NCBI GenBank assembly: GCA_044226785.1
Contig: JBGAGK010000007.1
Span: 85,285 to 149,284 of the forward strand
Reading direction: 5' to 3'
Source of the DNA: TMP-86 sp039807285
Lineage (GTDB): Bacteria; Pseudomonadota; Gammaproteobacteria; Steroidobacterales; Steroidobacteraceae
DNA: 64,000 nt
Position numbers and translations under genes: made by a program. The stretch's first letter is position 1, and each line of letters begins with the position of its first letter. The notes under the pieces were generated by a model. The model did not search any database. It saw only the letters and a list, made by a program, of their open reading frames with translations, and was not told the DNA's origin. This document shows positions 9,797-19,151 of the stretch, piece by piece.

Positions 9797-9934
9797 GATC
9801 TTGTCCTCGCATCCAGGATCCGAACCGTGATTCGTCGCTGGATCATAGGCCGCATGGATTCCTTTGTCCGCCGCGCAGCTCCGGGTTTTCAACGGGAATT
9901 GCTACGACGGTACATAGAAAAACTAAAGCCAGGG

Positions 9935-11482
9935 CTACCCCGCAGGGGCCGCACCGCCGGCCTCGATGCGCCGCCGCTTGAATTCCTCCAGGGCCGAAGC
10001 GATCGCGGGATCCAGCGGCGGGGCCTGGAAGGCATCGAGCGTCGTGCGCCAGAGGCTCGCCGCCCGTTCGGTCGCAGTCCTGGCCCCGTCATCACTCCAG
10101 GCGCCGTAGTTTCGCCAGTCAGATACCAGCGGCGAGTAAAAGGCGTCGCGGTAGCGCGCCATGGTGTGCTGGGTGGCGAAGAAATGGCCCCCCGGTCCTG
10201 CCTCGACCACGGCATCGACCGCGAAGTCATCGTCGGTGGCGCCCAGGGGTTGCAGCATCTCGGCGAGCATCTGCAGCTGCTCGATATCCAGGATGAACTT
10301 CTCGTAGCTCGCCGACAGTCCGCCCTCGAGCCAGCCGGCGGCGTGCAGCACGAAGTTGGCCCCGCCACACAGTGCGCCCCAGAGACTGATCTGGGACTCG
10401 TACGCCCCTTGCACGTCAGGTGCATTGGAGGCGGTGGCATTGGAGGATCGCCACGGCAGGCCTACGAAGCGCGCCATCTGCCCGGCGCCCAGTTGCGCCT
10501 TGAAGTACTCGGGCGTGCCGAATGCCGGCGATCCCGATTTCATGTCGACATTGGAAGTAAAGCTGCCGTACACCACCGGTGCGCCTGGCCGGCAAATCTG
10601 CGCCAGTACCAGACCGCCCAGCATCTCGGCATGCGCCAGGGTGAGGGCACCGGCGATCGTCACCGGCGCCATGGCGCCGGCGAGTGTGAAGGGGGTGATC
10701 ATCTGCACCTGGCCCGCGAGGGCGAAATCGATGATGCCGTCGGCCATGGGTGCATCCAGAACGCGCGGCGAATTGGTGTTGATGATGGTGTAGGTGCAGG
10801 GCGTTTCCCGGAACGCCTCCTCGGTCAGGCCACAGGCGATCCGGACCTGCTCGAAGCAATCCGCCACCTGGGCATGACCGCGCGCGTAGGTGTGGGGAAT
10901 CTTGTCGGACAGGGTGAGTTGTGCGTGCAGCATCTCGAGCTGCCGGCATTCAACCGGAACGTCCTGCGGTTCGGTGAAGGCGCCAAGCAGTTGTATGACC
11001 TCAAAGGCCTGGCAAAGCCGCACGCCGTTGGCGTAATCGGCAAACGTCCCGGCGCGCCGTCCACGCGCAAGATCCATGACGTTCGGCGGCCCTGATACGG
11101 GGGCAAAGGTGATGGCAGTGCCGTCGAGCGTCACATGACGCTCAGGATTGCGGGAATGCAGCGTGATCTTTCGCGGTGCCTGCGCGAGGGATCGTGCGAC
11201 CAGACCGCGATCAATCTGCACGGACTGCGTGCCCTCATCGACGGTGGCACCCGCCGCACGGTAACGCGCGCGCGCGTCCGCGGAGAGCACTTTGAGCCCC
11301 TGTTCCTCGAGAAGGCCGAGTGCCGCCTGATGGAGCGCTTCGACGCGGTCATCCGAGAACACGCGCCAGGGCGGAAACGGATTCCGCAACGAGCGGTAGC
11401 GACGGCTGCGGCCATCCGCAGTCGATGGGGAGACGTTGGCCGGCGGCCGGCGCCGTGTGCGTTCGCGACTGGGTTCGGTCAT
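9935..11482 (-). CDS. MttB-family (trimethylamine methyltransferase-like) methyltransferase
   Basis: A 515-aa protein spanning the whole MttB-family TIM barrel, with the landmarks FSDDRVEALHQAALGLLEEQGLKVL, ITFAPVSGPPNVMD, PCTYTIINTNSPRVLDAPMADGIIDFA and EAGPGGHFFATQHTMARY. There is no in-frame amber codon where archaeal MttB carries pyrrolysine, so this is the non-pyrrolysine branch, whose characterised members demethylate quaternary amines such as glycine betaine or proline betaine onto a corrinoid protein. No corrinoid protein or corrinoid reductase gene is visible in the window. It lies 8 bp after the dimethylglycine dehydrogenase-like gene, so the operon may remove the first methyl here and later ones oxidatively. 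Confidence 0.9.
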   Translation of the reverse strand: MTEPSRERTRRRPPANVSPSTADGRSRRYRSLRNPFPPWRVFSDDRVEALHQAALGLLEEQGLKVLSADARARYRAAGATVDEGTQSVQIDRGLVARSLAQAPRKITLHSRNPERHVTLDGTAITFAPVSGPPNVMDLARGRRAGTFADYANGVRLCQAFEVIQLLGAFTEPQDVPVECRQLEMLHAQLTLSDKIPHTYARGHAQVADCFEQVRIACGLTEEAFRETPCTYTIINTNSPRVLDAPMADGIIDFALAGQVQMITPFTLAGAMAPVTIAGALTLAHAEMLGGLVLAQICRPGAPVVYGSFTSNVDMKSGSPAFGTPEYFKAQLGAGQMARFVGLPWRSSNATASNAPDVQGAYESQISLWGALCGGANFVLHAAGWLEGGLSASYEKFILDIEQLQMLAEMLQPLGATDDDFAVDAVVEAGPGGHFFATQHTMARYRDAFYSPLVSDWRNYGAWSDDGARTATERAASLWRTTLDAFQAPPLDPAIASALEEFKRRRIEAGGAAPAG

Positions 11483-11490
11483 GGTCCCTC

Positions 11491-13926
11491 CTACATGCGC
11501 ATCCGCGCGCCTTCGGGGTCGAACAGAGGCTCGCTCAATATGGACGCCTTGCGCCGTTCGCCGAGGATTTCAATCTCGAACGCGCCCGCCCCCGAATCCC
11601 GGGCGAGAGCCGTCGGGACGTACCCTTGTGCCAGTGAGCGATCGACGTAGTGGCCATAGCCGCCAGAGGTGACCCAGCCAATGACCTTGCCGCCGTGCCA
11701 GACCGGTTCGTCACCGAGCACGTCCGCATCGAGCGCATCGACGGCGAAGCTGACCCGCTTCAGGGTGCCGCCGCTGGCCTTTTCCTTCAGGGCCGCGTCG
11801 CGGCCGATGAAATCGGTCTTGCCCAGATCGACGAAGCGCTCGAGTCCCGCCTCGAAGGCACCGTAAATGGGCCGAAGCTCCCGGTACCAGGTCGGGAAGT
11901 TCTTCTCCAGGCGCAGCGACAGAAGCGCCCGCATGCCGAAATGGACGAGATCGAGGTTCTGACCCGCCACAAGGATCCCTTCGTACAGGCGGCGCTGGTA
12001 TTCCGGGGCCACCCAGATCTCGTAGCCGAGATCGCCGGTGTAGGTCACGCGGTTCAAGAGCGCCGGGCAGTTCGCGATGTCCATCGCACGGTGATCCATG
12101 AAGCGCAGTGTCTGCGGCCCCACATCCTCATCGGTCAGGCGCGCAAGAAGCTCGCGTGAACGCGGGCCGGCAATCGAAAGACCCACCATCCCCATGTCAA
12201 TGCGGTTGAGGCGCACCGATCCGTCCTGCGGCAAGTGCGCCTCGAACCAACGCATGTGATAGACCTGAGCCTGCGATGATCCCCACATGAAAAACCGGTC
12301 GGGTGTGGCGCGGGCAATGGTGAAATCGCCGATCAGCTTGCCAGCCGGGTTCAGCATCGGCGTCAGCACGATGCGACCGACCCTGGGCATGTGGTTGGTC
12401 ATCAAGCGCGAGAGAAAGCCTTCGGCGCCGGGACCTGCGATCTCGTACTTGGCGAAGTTGGCGGTTTCGGTCACGCCGACGCCATTGCGGACGCCGAGGC
12501 ACTCCGCCTTGACGTGCGGAAAGTCATTGGAACGGTGGAACGACACGACGTCCCTGGGTTCGACGCCAGGCGGCGCGAACCACAGCGGTGTCTCCAGACC
12601 CCAGCTGTCGCCCATGACGGCGCCCGCTTTCAGCATGATGTCGTACAGCGCGGTGGTCTGCTGGGGGCGCGCAGCCGGCAATTCCTCGTTCGGGAAGCGG
12701 ATCGAGAAACGCCGCGAGTAGTTCTCCCGTACTTTTTCGTTGGTGTAGCTGCGAGTGGCCCAGCCCCCATAGCGCGCGACGTCCATGGCCCAGACATCGA
12801 AGCCGGGATCGCCGTTGACCATCCATTGCGACAGCGCAAGACCCACTCCGCCCCCCTGGCTGAAGCCCGCCATGACGGCGCAGGCGCACCAGAATCCCGG
12901 CAGTCCCTGAACGGGGCCAACCAGGGGATTGCCGTCGGGCGAGAACGTGAAGGGTCCATTGACGATGCGGCGGATGCCGGCACGCGCCATGACCGGAAAG
13001 TGCTGGTAGCCGATCTCCAGGGAAGGTGCGATGCGATCGATGTCGGGCTCCAGCAACTCCGTGCCGAAGTCCCATGGCGTGTTCCTGGGACTCCACGGCA
13101 CGCACTTGCGCTCATAGGTGCCGAGCACCATGCCCTTGCGTTCCTGCCGCATGTAGATTTCCGCCTTGAAATCGATCGCGTGCGGCAGTTCATGGCCGCG
13201 TTCGCGATTGAATTCGATGACCTCCGGCATGTCGTCGGTCACCAGATACATGTGCTCCATCGCAAGCACCGGCAGCTCGATGCCGACCATGCGCCCGACT
13301 TCGCGCGCCCACAGGCCCCCGGCGTTGACCACGTGCTCTGCGTTGATGGTCCCGGCGGGAGTGACCACGTCCCAGCTGCCGTTCGGCCGGCGCACCAGAG
13401 CCGTGACACGCGTCTTCAGGTAGATCTCGGCGCCACCGATCCTGGCGGCTTTGGCGTAGGCATGCGTGGTGCCGGACGGATCGAGATTGCCATCGGCCGC
13501 ATCGAGCAAGGCGCCGACGAAATACTTCTCCTCGATCAGGGGAAGGAGTTGTCTGGCCTCGCTCGGGCTGAGGAGCGAGGTCTCCAGACCGAGGTAGCGT
13601 GCCCGGGCGTGCGCCATCTTCAGCCATTCCATGCGCTCGTGGGTGTCCGCGAGCAAGAGCCCGCCGACGCGGTGCAGGCCGCAGGATACGCCGGAGATCC
13701 GCTCGAGTTCGTCATACAGGCCGATGGTGTAGCCCTGCAGCTTTGCAACATTGGGATCACCGTTCAGGGTATGAAAGCCGCCGGCCGCATGCCAGGTCGA
13801 TCCCGAGGTCAACTGATCGCGCTCGATCAGGACCACGTCGGTCCAGCCCGCCTTGGTGAGGTGGTACAGCACGCTGCAGCCGACGACGCCACCGCCGATG
13901 ACCGCAACCCGGGTATGTGTCTTCAT
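11491..13926 (-). CDS. Dimethylglycine/sarcosine dehydrogenase-like flavoprotein (DAO + GcvT)
   Basis: An 811-aa protein from the ATG at 13926, which shares ATGA with the stop of soxG. Residues 5-35 are a Rossmann FAD motif (VAVIGGGVVGCSVLYHL...VVLIERD). This is followed by GSTWHAAGG, whose His matches the covalent-FAD His of dimethylglycine dehydrogenases. The DAO domain runs to ~400, then the FAO-M linker, then a GcvT-type folate domain from ~430 (GVGVTETANFAKYEIAGPGAEGFLSRL; C-terminal DLGKTDFIGRDAALKEK...GWVTSGGYGHYVDRSLAQGYVP). It should oxidise an N-methyl group and pass the C1 unit to tetrahydrofolate in the cytoplasm. Length is normal for the family. Confidence 0.92.
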   Translation of the reverse strand: MKTHTRVAVIGGGVVGCSVLYHLTKAGWTDVVLIERDQLTSGSTWHAAGGFHTLNGDPNVAKLQGYTIGLYDELERISGVSCGLHRVGGLLLADTHERMEWLKMAHARARYLGLETSLLSPSEARQLLPLIEEKYFVGALLDAADGNLDPSGTTHAYAKAARIGGAEIYLKTRVTALVRRPNGSWDVVTPAGTINAEHVVNAGGLWAREVGRMVGIELPVLAMEHMYLVTDDMPEVIEFNRERGHELPHAIDFKAEIYMRQERKGMVLGTYERKCVPWSPRNTPWDFGTELLEPDIDRIAPSLEIGYQHFPVMARAGIRRIVNGPFTFSPDGNPLVGPVQGLPGFWCACAVMAGFSQGGGVGLALSQWMVNGDPGFDVWAMDVARYGGWATRSYTNEKVRENYSRRFSIRFPNEELPAARPQQTTALYDIMLKAGAVMGDSWGLETPLWFAPPGVEPRDVVSFHRSNDFPHVKAECLGVRNGVGVTETANFAKYEIAGPGAEGFLSRLMTNHMPRVGRIVLTPMLNPAGKLIGDFTIARATPDRFFMWGSSQAQVYHMRWFEAHLPQDGSVRLNRIDMGMVGLSIAGPRSRELLARLTDEDVGPQTLRFMDHRAMDIANCPALLNRVTYTGDLGYEIWVAPEYQRRLYEGILVAGQNLDLVHFGMRALLSLRLEKNFPTWYRELRPIYGAFEAGLERFVDLGKTDFIGRDAALKEKASGGTLKRVSFAVDALDADVLGDEPVWHGGKVIGWVTSGGYGHYVDRSLAQGYVPTALARDSGAGAFEIEILGERRKASILSEPLFDPEGARMRM

Positions 13927-14525
13927 TGTTTGATCTCTGGTAGCTCGAGTCGATAACCCAATGGATGCGCTGCATCGAGCAGCACCTCCCACGTAGAGGC
14001 CGCATAGGTGCGCAACGCGAAGAACTCATAGCGATCTTCGCCAGCTCTCAGCAAGAGTCCACCGACGTGGTGGATGCCGGTCTGGGCGAATCCATGCACG
14101 GGAAAGACAGAAGGATGCAGATCGATGGCAACAAGCCGGCTCAAGAGTGCTCTCGCTTGCTGCCCTTCGATCACCATGCGTGTACGCGCACCGTCAAGCG
14201 AGGTCAGGCAACCGGCATCGGAAGGGATGGCATTGCGCAACCGGACCTCTGTCCCGGCTTCGCCACTCGCCACCCAGTATTGGTCCGGCGATATGCGCAT
14301 GAGCAGCTGGTCACCTGTTCTCGTCGCGAGCACAGGAGAGACCGGCAATTCGCCGAGGATGGGCTGCACGGCCGCTGCGCACCGCGCTGCGCCGCCGGGG
14401 TAGGCGCCCATCTGCATGAGATGCGTACCGGCCAGTTCACCCAGGACAAGTGCCCGGTGTCCATCGGCACGTGGCACACCGGTCATGGTGCGGTAGCTGC
14501 CCAGTGCGGAACGGGACTCAAACAT
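13923..14525 (-). CDS. soxG: Sarcosine oxidase gamma subunit
   Basis: A 200-aa protein with the typical weakly conserved SoxG fold. Landmarks are PVLATRTGDQLLMRISPDQYWVAS, the GcvT-like ARTRMVIEGQQARALLSRLVAIDLHPSVFPVHGFAQTGIHHVGGLLLRAG, and the terminal YAASTWEVLLDAAHPLGYRL. It overlaps the end of soxA by 8 nt and the start of the next dehydrogenase by 4 nt (ATGA), so its translation is locked to both. SoxG is a structural subunit of the heterotetrameric enzyme in characterised systems. Confidence 0.88.
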   Translation of the reverse strand: MFESRSALGSYRTMTGVPRADGHRALVLGELAGTHLMQMGAYPGGAARCAAAVQPILGELPVSPVLATRTGDQLLMRISPDQYWVASGEAGTEVRLRNAIPSDAGCLTSLDGARTRMVIEGQQARALLSRLVAIDLHPSVFPVHGFAQTGIHHVGGLLLRAGEDRYEFFALRTYAASTWEVLLDAAHPLGYRLELPEIKQ

Positions 14526-17478
14526 GCAGGCGCTCCCCTTTGGGGTCGACGAACTGCGGCGAGACGATGCGTGCGCGCACCCTCTCGCCCTTCAGCGGAT
14601 AGGCACAGACGATTTCCCTGCCCTCGTGCTGCAAGCCACCCCGGTACAGACCGAGCGCGATGGTCCTGTCCAGAACAGTCGAGTACGTCACCGAGGTGAT
14701 GTAGCCGCGTCCATGGCCCTCGATCCGGTCCTCCTTGGCGAAGAGGATCGCGCCACCGCGCAGGCGTGCACCGGGCTCGATGCACTCGATACCGACGAGG
14801 CTCCAGCGCTGGGCGTCGATGAGCTCGCTCCGCTCCCCGAGCTCCCGGCCCACGAAAGCCTTCTTGCGCGATGCCATTTTCGCCAGCCCGAGGTCAGAGA
14901 GCGTGTTGCGCTGATCGAGTTCGAGACCCGCGACGTGACCCTTCTCGATGCGCAGCGAGGCGAGTGCTTCGAGACCATAGGGCCTGATGCCGAGCGGCGC
15001 TGCACGTTCGAGAATCCTCTTCCACATCGCGATACCCTGGTCGGCCGGCACGTACACCTCGTAGGCGAGTTCGCCCGAGAAGCTCAGGCGCAGGACCCTG
15101 ACCTTCGTGCCGTCGATGTCATGCTCGCACACCCCCATGTGCGGCAGTGCCTCGTTCGACAGGTCGATGCCGGGAAGCGCAAGGATGATGGCCTCACGCG
15201 ACCCGGGTCCTGCGACGGACATGCCGGCCCACCGGTCGGTGACCGACAGCACCTGCACGCGCAAATCCTTCCAGGCCGTCTGCAGCAGGAACTCGAGCCA
15301 CGACATCACCTCGCCCGCGTGGGCAGTGGTCGTGGTCATGAAAAAGGAAAAGTCCGACAAGCGCGCAGTGGTACCGTCGTCCAGGACGGTGCCATCGTCA
15401 TTGAGCATCACACCGTAGCGTGCCTTGCCCACCGGGAGACTGGCGAAGTTGTTCACGTAGACCCGATCGAGAAACTCGCCGGCATCGGGCCCCTGTACTT
15501 CGATCTTGCCCAGCGAGGACACGTCGGAAATTCCGACGCCGTTGCGCACCAGATTCATTTCGGCCACACAGGCGCTTGCGGCGTCGTGACCCGCCCAGGC
15601 ATAGAAGTACGGCCGCAGCCAATGACCCGCCTCAATCAGCGTGGCTCCATTCTCAAGATGCCAGTCATGCATGGGCGTACGACGCGTCGGACGGAAATGC
15701 GCCCCGATGCTCCGCCCTGCCAGGGCGCCAACCGAGACCGGTGTGTAGGGCGGCCGAAAGGTTGTCATTCCTTCCGCCGGCAGGTCCATGCCACGCAGCT
15801 CCGCCATCAACCCCGCGGCAGCAAAGTTGCTGGTCTTGCCCTGGTCGGTTCCCATGCCGAGCGTGGTGTAACGCTTCAGATGCTCCAGCGACTCATAGCC
15901 TTCTGCATGTGCGAGCTTCACATCGGCGGTGGTCACATCATTCTGGAAATCGACAAAGGCCTTGCCCGGCGCGGCCACCGGGTGTCGGGCGGAGACCGCC
16001 CACCCTTCCCCCATCGTTTCACAAGAGGCAGCCGGGTCGCCGGCATCGCCTGAAGCTCCGACAGCACGGGCGGCCCGGGCGCCGGCAGCATGACCGTCGG
16101 CAAGGACATCGCCGGCAGCAGCGCCCGTGACTGCACCCGCTCCGGACACACCCGCCGGCCAGGGCCCGGGAAGCATGGCGTCGATGCGAGCGTCGTACAC
16201 GGCGCGGACGCCCGTGTGCGATGTCAGGTGTACAGTAGGCGACCAGCCGCCAGACATGGCGATCAAATCGCAATCCAGCCACTGCGGCGCTGCACCCTCC
16301 GTGTGAAGCCTGGCTGAGCGCACCGTGCGGGAACCGCGTGCCTGCACCAGATGGGACGCCATGTGGATTTCGATGCCGGCGCGACGCGCCATCTCCTCCA
16401 GCCGGGCGTTGGCTGCGTCCCGTTCGTCGGCGATCGTCACGCGTGCGCCTGCGGCCGCAAGCTCGATGGCTGTCGTCCAGGCGGAGTCATTGTTGGTTGC
16501 GACCAGGACCTGCCGACCCAGCCTGAGCGCATATCGATTGAGATAGGTGCGCACGGCATTGGCGAGCATGATGCCGGAAAGATCATTGTTGCCGAAAATC
16601 AGAGGACGTTCGATGGCGCCTTCGGCGTGGATGATGGCACGGGCGCGCACGGTGATGAGGACTTCGCGCGCCTCGCCTTTCGCCGGGTCCGGGCACATCG
16701 CATCGCGGCGTTCCACCAGTACCGCCGTCAGCCCGTCATGGAGGCCCAGGACCGTGGTTCGCCGGCATATTTCCACATTCGGCAACGACGCCAGGTCCGA
16801 TTCGAGGGAACGGCGCAGTTGCTCCTCCGGACCCTCGGCGGGCGCGCAGAGCAGGCTCCCACCCAGCAGGAAGTCCTGCTCGACGAGCATGACCCGGGCA
16901 CCTGCGCGTCCCGCGGCGCGAGCAGCGGCAAGACCCGCTGGACCCGCACCGATGACCAGTACATCGGTGAACGCATTCAAGGTGTCGTAGCGGTCGGGAT
17001 CCCTGTCGTGGGTGGCGATCCCGAGCCCTGCGGCGCGCCGGATGAAGCGCTCGTAGAACATCCATGAGCCGCGGCGCGGTCCCATGAAGGTCTTGTAATA
17101 GAAGCCGGCTTCGAACATTGCAGCGAAACGTCCGGTGATTGACATGAGGTCGAGCCCGACGCTGGGCCAGCCGTTCTGGCGCATGCAGGTCAGACCCTCA
17201 TGGAGTTCCGTCATCGTCGCAGGCACATTCGGCGTGGTGCGGCCACCGGCTCCCAGTGTCAGAAGCCCATTCGGCTCTTCGACACCTGCGCTGAGCAGGC
17301 CGCGCGGCCGGTGATACTTGAAGCTGCGACCCACGAGACGCACTTCGTTGGCGAGGAGCGCCGAGGCAAGCGTGTCGCCTTCGAAAGCTGTCAGCTTGCG
17401 TCCCTCGAAGGCAAAGGTGAGCGTGCGCCCCCGGTTGATGCGGCCGCCGGTCGCAAGGCGCAAGCGACCCGGGCTCAC
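14518..17478 (-). CDS. soxA: Sarcosine oxidase alpha subunit
   Basis: A 986-aa protein starting with the GTG at 17478, whose last bases form the TGA of soxD (GTGA overlap). The N-terminal ~110 residues are the Fer2-like domain of SoxA (YHRPRGLLSAGVEEPNGLLTL). A Rossmann dinucleotide domain follows (DVLVIGAGPAGLAAARAAGRAGARVMLVEQ), then the NAD/FAD middle domain with YDARIDAMLPGPWPAGVSGAGA. The C-terminal ~380 residues are GcvT-like (GVGISDVSSLGKIEVQGPDAGEFLDRVYVN) for tetrahydrofolate binding. With SoxB it oxidises sarcosine to glycine, peroxide and methylene-tetrahydrofolate or formaldehyde. All domains look complete. Confidence 0.95.
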   Translation of the reverse strand: MSPGRLRLATGGRINRGRTLTFAFEGRKLTAFEGDTLASALLANEVRLVGRSFKYHRPRGLLSAGVEEPNGLLTLGAGGRTTPNVPATMTELHEGLTCMRQNGWPSVGLDLMSITGRFAAMFEAGFYYKTFMGPRRGSWMFYERFIRRAAGLGIATHDRDPDRYDTLNAFTDVLVIGAGPAGLAAARAAGRAGARVMLVEQDFLLGGSLLCAPAEGPEEQLRRSLESDLASLPNVEICRRTTVLGLHDGLTAVLVERRDAMCPDPAKGEAREVLITVRARAIIHAEGAIERPLIFGNNDLSGIMLANAVRTYLNRYALRLGRQVLVATNNDSAWTTAIELAAAGARVTIADERDAANARLEEMARRAGIEIHMASHLVQARGSRTVRSARLHTEGAAPQWLDCDLIAMSGGWSPTVHLTSHTGVRAVYDARIDAMLPGPWPAGVSGAGAVTGAAAGDVLADGHAAGARAARAVGASGDAGDPAASCETMGEGWAVSARHPVAAPGKAFVDFQNDVTTADVKLAHAEGYESLEHLKRYTTLGMGTDQGKTSNFAAAGLMAELRGMDLPAEGMTTFRPPYTPVSVGALAGRSIGAHFRPTRRTPMHDWHLENGATLIEAGHWLRPYFYAWAGHDAASACVAEMNLVRNGVGISDVSSLGKIEVQGPDAGEFLDRVYVNNFASLPVGKARYGVMLNDDGTVLDDGTTARLSDFSFFMTTTTAHAGEVMSWLEFLLQTAWKDLRVQVLSVTDRWAGMSVAGPGSREAIILALPGIDLSNEALPHMGVCEHDIDGTKVRVLRLSFSGELAYEVYVPADQGIAMWKRILERAAPLGIRPYGLEALASLRIEKGHVAGLELDQRNTLSDLGLAKMASRKKAFVGRELGERSELIDAQRWSLVGIECIEPGARLRGGAILFAKEDRIEGHGRGYITSVTYSTVLDRTIALGLYRGGLQHEGREIVCAYPLKGERVRARIVSPQFVDPKGERLHV

Positions 17479-17744
17479 GACTTCGGCTCCTGGCGAGCGA
17501 ACCAGGAACGACCAACCTCGTTGGTCGAGGTGTCCCGTTCCACAACCAGCCACTGCCGACAGCCCTGAACGTGCTGCCAGTACTCACGATGCAGCCCCTT
17601 GGGATTGGCGAACAGGAACGCATGCTCGTACCAGGCGCGCGCATCCGTACTGCCATGAACCGGACGTTTCCTGGTGGCGTCCCCTGCATACAGGAACTCG
17701 GTGTAATCGCGCAGGCCGCAATGAGGACAGGGGATTCTGAGCAT
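17475..17744 (-). CDS. soxD: Sarcosine oxidase delta subunit
   Basis: An 89-aa protein beginning MLRIPCPHCGLRDYTEF. The CPHCG pair is half of the zinc site of SoxD, and HREYWQHVQGCRQWLVVERDT carries the conserved HxxGCRxW segment. It starts 3 bp after soxB ends and runs into soxA through a GTGA overlap. It is the small zinc subunit of heterotetrameric sarcosine oxidase. The order soxB-soxD-soxA-soxG is the classical one. Confidence 0.95.
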   Translation of the reverse strand: MLRIPCPHCGLRDYTEFLYAGDATRKRPVHGSTDARAWYEHAFLFANPKGLHREYWQHVQGCRQWLVVERDTSTNEVGRSWFARQEPKS

Positions 17745-17747
17745 GGG

Positions 17748-19010
17748 CTATTGCCTGTAGGTCCGAAGACCCAGACCGTATTCGTCGAAGCCGTTTCCCC
17801 GTTCGAAGCGATCCAGCGCGAAGTGGCGGATCAACGGATGCACTTCTCCCGTTGCCAGAGTGTCGGCAAGACACCAGCCGGCCGCCGGTGTTGCCTTGAA
17901 TCCCTGGTAGCACCACCCGCCGTTCAGGAACAGGTTCCTGAACGGCGTGCGGCCCATGAAGGGGCTGCCATCCGGAGTCATGTCCTGGATGCCGGCCCAT
18001 TGACGCAGCAGTCGAAGCCGCGACATCGCCGGGATCAGCGAGACAGCGCACTCGGCGACACTGGCCGCCTTGGGAAACTGGCCGCGCTGCGTGTAGGAGT
18101 TGAAGCCGTCGATGTGACCACCGAACACCATGCCGCCCTTGTCGGACTGCGAGATGTAAAACAACTCGGCACCGAAGGACAGCACACAATCCAGAAACGG
18201 CTTGATCGGCTCGGTCACGAAGGCCTGCAGGAGATGGCTTTCGACCGGCAGCCTGAAGCCCGCCATCTGCGCGACGTGCGAAGTGTGTCCGGCGACTGAA
18301 ATCAATGTGCGCCCGGCGCCGATTCGCCCCCGGCTCGTCTCGACACCGGTGACCGTCTCACCATCCTTCAGGAACCCGGTGACCTCGCAGTTTTCGATGA
18401 TGTCCACGCCGAAGCGATCGGCGGCACGCGCGTAGCCCCAGGCTACCGCATCATGGCGCACCGTACCGGCCCGGGCCTGGAGCAGTCCGCCGTAGATGGG
18501 AAATCGGCAGTGCGTCGAGTAGTCGAGGAAGGGCAGAAACCGCTCCACCTGGCCGCGGTCGAACAGCTCGCACTCGATGCCGTTGAGGCGCATGGTGTTG
18601 CCCTTGCGCGCCAGCACGTCGAGCTGCGCCGGGCCGTGCGCGAGCACCAACTGGCCGCGCTGCGACAGCATGACATTGAAATTGAGCTCGTGGGACAACC
18701 CTTCCCAGAGCTTCAGGGAGTGTTCGAAGAACTCCGTGTTGCCAGGCAACTGATAGTTCGAACGCACCAGGGTGGTATTCCGGCCGACGTTGCCCGAACC
18801 CAGGTAACCGCGCTCCAGCACCGCGACGTTGGTGATCCCATGCCGCCTGGCGAGGTAATAGGCGGTGGCAAGTCCATGCCCGCCACCACCGATGATGACG
18901 ACATCGTACTCCCGCCCGGGTCCGCTCTTGCGCCAGGCACGCCGCCACGGGGACCCAAAGAGGGCACGCCGTGCCAGGGCGAAAGCGGAATAGTGGGAAA
19001 GAACGGTCAC
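17748..19010 (-). CDS. soxB: Sarcosine oxidase beta subunit
   Basis: A 420-aa flavoprotein with the FAD Rossmann motif YDVVIIGGGGHGLATAYYLARRHGITNVAVLERGYLGSGNVGRNTTLVRSNY at ~35-85. The segment GTVRHDAVAWGYARAADRFGVDI contains the His that carries covalent FMN in characterised SoxB proteins. The C-terminus (QDMTPDGSPFMGRT, NGGWCYQGFKATPAAGWCLADTLATGEVHPLIRHFALDRF) is typical. It houses the sarcosine oxidation site. First gene of the operon; only a weak ribosome site (AGCGGTGA) is seen. Confidence 0.95.
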   Translation of the reverse strand: MTVLSHYSAFALARRALFGSPWRRAWRKSGPGREYDVVIIGGGGHGLATAYYLARRHGITNVAVLERGYLGSGNVGRNTTLVRSNYQLPGNTEFFEHSLKLWEGLSHELNFNVMLSQRGQLVLAHGPAQLDVLARKGNTMRLNGIECELFDRGQVERFLPFLDYSTHCRFPIYGGLLQARAGTVRHDAVAWGYARAADRFGVDIIENCEVTGFLKDGETVTGVETSRGRIGAGRTLISVAGHTSHVAQMAGFRLPVESHLLQAFVTEPIKPFLDCVLSFGAELFYISQSDKGGMVFGGHIDGFNSYTQRGQFPKAASVAECAVSLIPAMSRLRLLRQWAGIQDMTPDGSPFMGRTPFRNLFLNGGWCYQGFKATPAAGWCLADTLATGEVHPLIRHFALDRFERGNGFDEYGLGLRTYRQ

Positions 19011-19082
19011 CGCTTGAATTGCCGGTTCGAAGTGGCCTTGTGAGGGATATGGTCGAATCGGTTCCTGATCCCCGATCGTAGC

Positions 19083-19094
19083 GGCGTCGACGCC
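19083..19094. promoter_or_regulatory. 12-bp perfect palindrome upstream of soxB
   Basis: GGCGTCGACGCC lies 73 bp before the soxB start, in the 141-bp gap between the LysR gene and the operon. It could be part of an operator for that LysR regulator, though LysR sites are usually T-N11-A and GC-rich palindromes arise by chance in such DNA. No convincing -35/-10 pair was seen. Confidence 0.3.
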
Positions 19095-19151
19095 AGCGCT
19101 CGATGCGAAGATCTAAGGGGGTCCGAAGAAAATCTTGGCGATGGGACGGGG

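Noticed and set aside
9935..11482. Pyrrolysine use in the MttB-family gene
   Set aside because: There is no in-frame TAG inside the frame.
12391..13956. A 521-aa plus-strand frame opposite the dimethylglycine dehydrogenase-like gene
   Set aside because: Antisense frame kept open by high GC; the minus strand has all FAD and GcvT motifs.
14524..16053. A 509-aa plus-strand frame opposite soxA
   Set aside because: Same reason: the minus-strand frame is a complete SoxA.
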